Assembly (NCBI RefSeq): GCF_021653975.1
Contig: NZ_JAJKFK010000012.1
Location: forward strand, 124,001-188,000
From: Amycolatopsis sp. GM8
GTDB lineage: Bacteria; Actinomycetota; Actinomycetes; Mycobacteriales; Pseudonocardiaceae
DNA: 64,000 bases
Reading direction: 5' to 3'
Shown: positions 63,205-64,000 of the stretch, in pieces
Position numbering within the stretch: position 1 is the stretch's first letter
Layout of the letters: the number at the start of each line of letters is the position of its first letter
Made by a program: the position numbers and the translations under genes
Notes under the pieces: model-generated
The model's database searches: none
What the model saw: the letters and a program-made list of their open reading frames with translations, nothing else
Told to the model about the DNA's origin: nothing

Positions 63205-63516
63205 TTACTTGAGCGCGTCGATCAGCGCTTCGCGCTGGCGCTCGCCGAGTCCGGCCGCGCGCCGGTCGGGGTCGATACCAGCCTGTTCGAGCAGGGCAGC
63301 CACCTTGACGGCACCGAGTCCGGGCACGGCCTTGAGCAGCTGCGTGACCTTCGTCTTGCCGATGGTCTTGTCCTCTTTGGCCTTCAGCAGCACCTTGTCG
63401 ATGCTCTGCTTGCCGGACTTGATCGACGCGAGCAGCTCGGAACGAGCCTTGCGAGCCTCGGCCGCCTTGGCCAGAGCCTCCTTGCGTTGCTCCGGAGTCA
63501 ACGTAGGCAGAGCCAA
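63205..63516 (-). CDS. mihF: Actinobacterial integration host factor (mIHF)
   Basis: A 103-residue nucleoid protein of the mIHF family. From the TTG at 63516 the protein reads ALPTLTPEQRKEALAKAAEARKARSELL, SIKSG, then IGKTKVTQLLKAVPGLGAVKVAALLEQAGIDPDRRAAGLGERQREALIDAL: a long N-terminal helix and a helix-two-turn-helix DNA-binding part. The match to the mIHF consensus fixes this start; AGGA lies about 9 bases upstream. mIHF usually stands next to gmk; here it precedes isochorismate synthase, so it may be a second copy. The 260-base gap to the ligase gene has a small hairpin GCTTGC-GCGA-GCAAGC (63579-63594). Confidence 0.92.
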   Translation of the reverse strand: MALPTLTPEQRKEALAKAAEARKARSELLASIKSGKQSIDKVLLKAKEDKTIGKTKVTQLLKAVPGLGAVKVAALLEQAGIDPDRRAAGLGERQREALIDALK

Positions 63517-63723
63517 CGTACTAATCCTTCCTGTTTCGGATATCCGCTCTCGCGGCGACGGCCGGGCACCCAGCTGGTGCTTGCGCGAGCAAGCGCTGGC
63601 CAGGCCGTCTGGTCCACGCGCCCAGTAAACGCCACCTGGGCCGATGCCGCGAAATCGACACGCGCGCACTCGCCCGGTCGGGGAGGGGCCACACGACTGT
63701 GGCGAGGCGCACTATCCAGGTCC

Positions 63724-63729
63724 TAGAGT
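63724..63729 (+). promoter_or_regulatory. Possible -10 element of the terminal acyl-CoA ligase gene
   Basis: TAGAGT lies about 48 bases before the ATG at 63778, giving a short leader with GGGAG 8 bases before the start. No clear -35 was seen. Confidence 0.3.
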
Positions 63730-63777
63730 CGCAATCAACCCCGTTTCACCGTCGAACGACCCGCCGGGAGTAGCCCC

Positions 63778-64000
63778 ATGCTCAGCACCATGCAGGACGG
63801 ACACCTCTCCATCGGCACGCTGCTGCGGTACGCCAGCACAGTGCACTCGAACAGCGAAGTCACCACCTGGACCGGGGCGGAAGCGCGCCGGGAAACGTTC
63901 GCCGACCTGGGCCGGAACTCGGCGAAGCTGGCGAACGCACTGCGCGGTCTCGGTATCACCGGTGATCAGCGGGTCGGCACGTTCATGTGGAACAACGCCG
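63778..64000 (+). CDS. Fatty acyl-CoA ligase, N-terminal fragment (cut by window end)
   Basis: The 74 visible residues, MLSTMQDGHLSIGTLLRYASTVHSN, EVTTWTGAEARRETFADLGRNSAKLANALRGLGI and GDQRVGTFMWNNA, match the start of actinobacterial long-chain fatty acid-CoA ligases (AMP-binding). GGGAG lies 7 bases upstream. The adenylation motifs lie beyond the window. Confidence 0.8.
   Translation, partial: MLSTMQDGHLSIGTLLRYASTVHSNSEVTTWTGAEARRETFADLGRNSAKLANALRGLGITGDQRVGTFMWNNA

Noticed and set aside
1-64000. tRNA, rRNA or prophage genes
   Set aside because: No cloverleaf-like, rRNA or integrase/phage structural sequence was recognised in the gaps; all gaps over 300 bases are filled by the repeats described.

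Overview
The window looks like a chromosomal stretch of a high-GC mycelial actinomycete, most likely Pseudonocardiaceae close to Amycolatopsis. The reasons are the very high third-position GC, GTG and TTG starts, many leaderless genes, type VII secretion parts (EccD, EccE), an actinobacterial integration host factor, a mycoredoxin, an F420-type LLM oxidoreductase, an AfsR-type regulator and LGFP-repeat secreted proteins. The genus is an inference. No rRNA, tRNA, CRISPR, transposase or phage gene was seen.

Layout. 0-0.4 kb: RHH antitoxin and MazF-like toxin (toxin cut by the window edge). 0.4-8 kb: a two-component pair, an EccE-like protein, a LuxR-type regulator, an orphan response regulator, EccD and a membrane-bound kinase homologue that lacks the catalytic aspartate; this is a partial type VII island without EccB, EccC, MycP or Esx genes. 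8-14 kb: small proteins, a DrrAB-like ABC exporter, an AfsR-like regulator and a LuxR-type regulator. 14-22.6 kb: an archaeal-type valyl-tRNA synthetase divergent from a 2-oxoacid (acetoin-type) dehydrogenase operon whose E2 is split into a lone lipoyl protein and an alpha/beta hydrolase; then an aminotransferase overlapping a convergent lysA, and an OsmC protein. 22.7-28.3 kb: VOC protein, HNH lipoprotein, MFS permease, an unknown protein, a 21-bp minisatellite, hicAB behind a long perfect palindrome, and RNase Z. 28.3-34.6 kb: an ECF42 sigma factor with its DGPF gene and a matching promoter, rhomboid protease, secreted S33 peptidase, and an EphD-type hydrolase/reductase fusion. 34.6-39.5 kb: a 1648-residue WXG/RHS polymorphic toxin with no adjacent immunity gene. 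39.7-48.2 kb: purC, two large secreted beta-propeller proteins ending in LGFP repeats, mycoredoxin and a membrane protein. 48.2-57.5 kb: RpiR regulator with alcohol dehydrogenase, LLM enzyme, DtxR/MntR regulator, GNAT, amidohydrolase, and an enoyl-CoA hydratase / acyl-CoA ligase / TetR operon. 57.5-64 kb: polytopic membrane protein, acyl-CoA dehydrogenase, Sfp-type PPTase, isochorismate synthase, mIHF and the start of a fatty acyl-CoA ligase.

The least explained structure is a family of interspersed palindromic elements, three copies in 64 kb (about 32363-32838, 50102-50562 and, inverted, 61783-62008). Their perfect 21-26 bp arms and a second nested hairpin differ between copies by changes that occur on both sides of the stem, so pairing is kept. 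They sit just downstream of stop codons and contain no gene. At least fourteen genes have a TANNNT hexamer 6-8 bases before the start codon, as in leaderless transcription, and both toxin-antitoxin modules place a palindrome over that hexamer.
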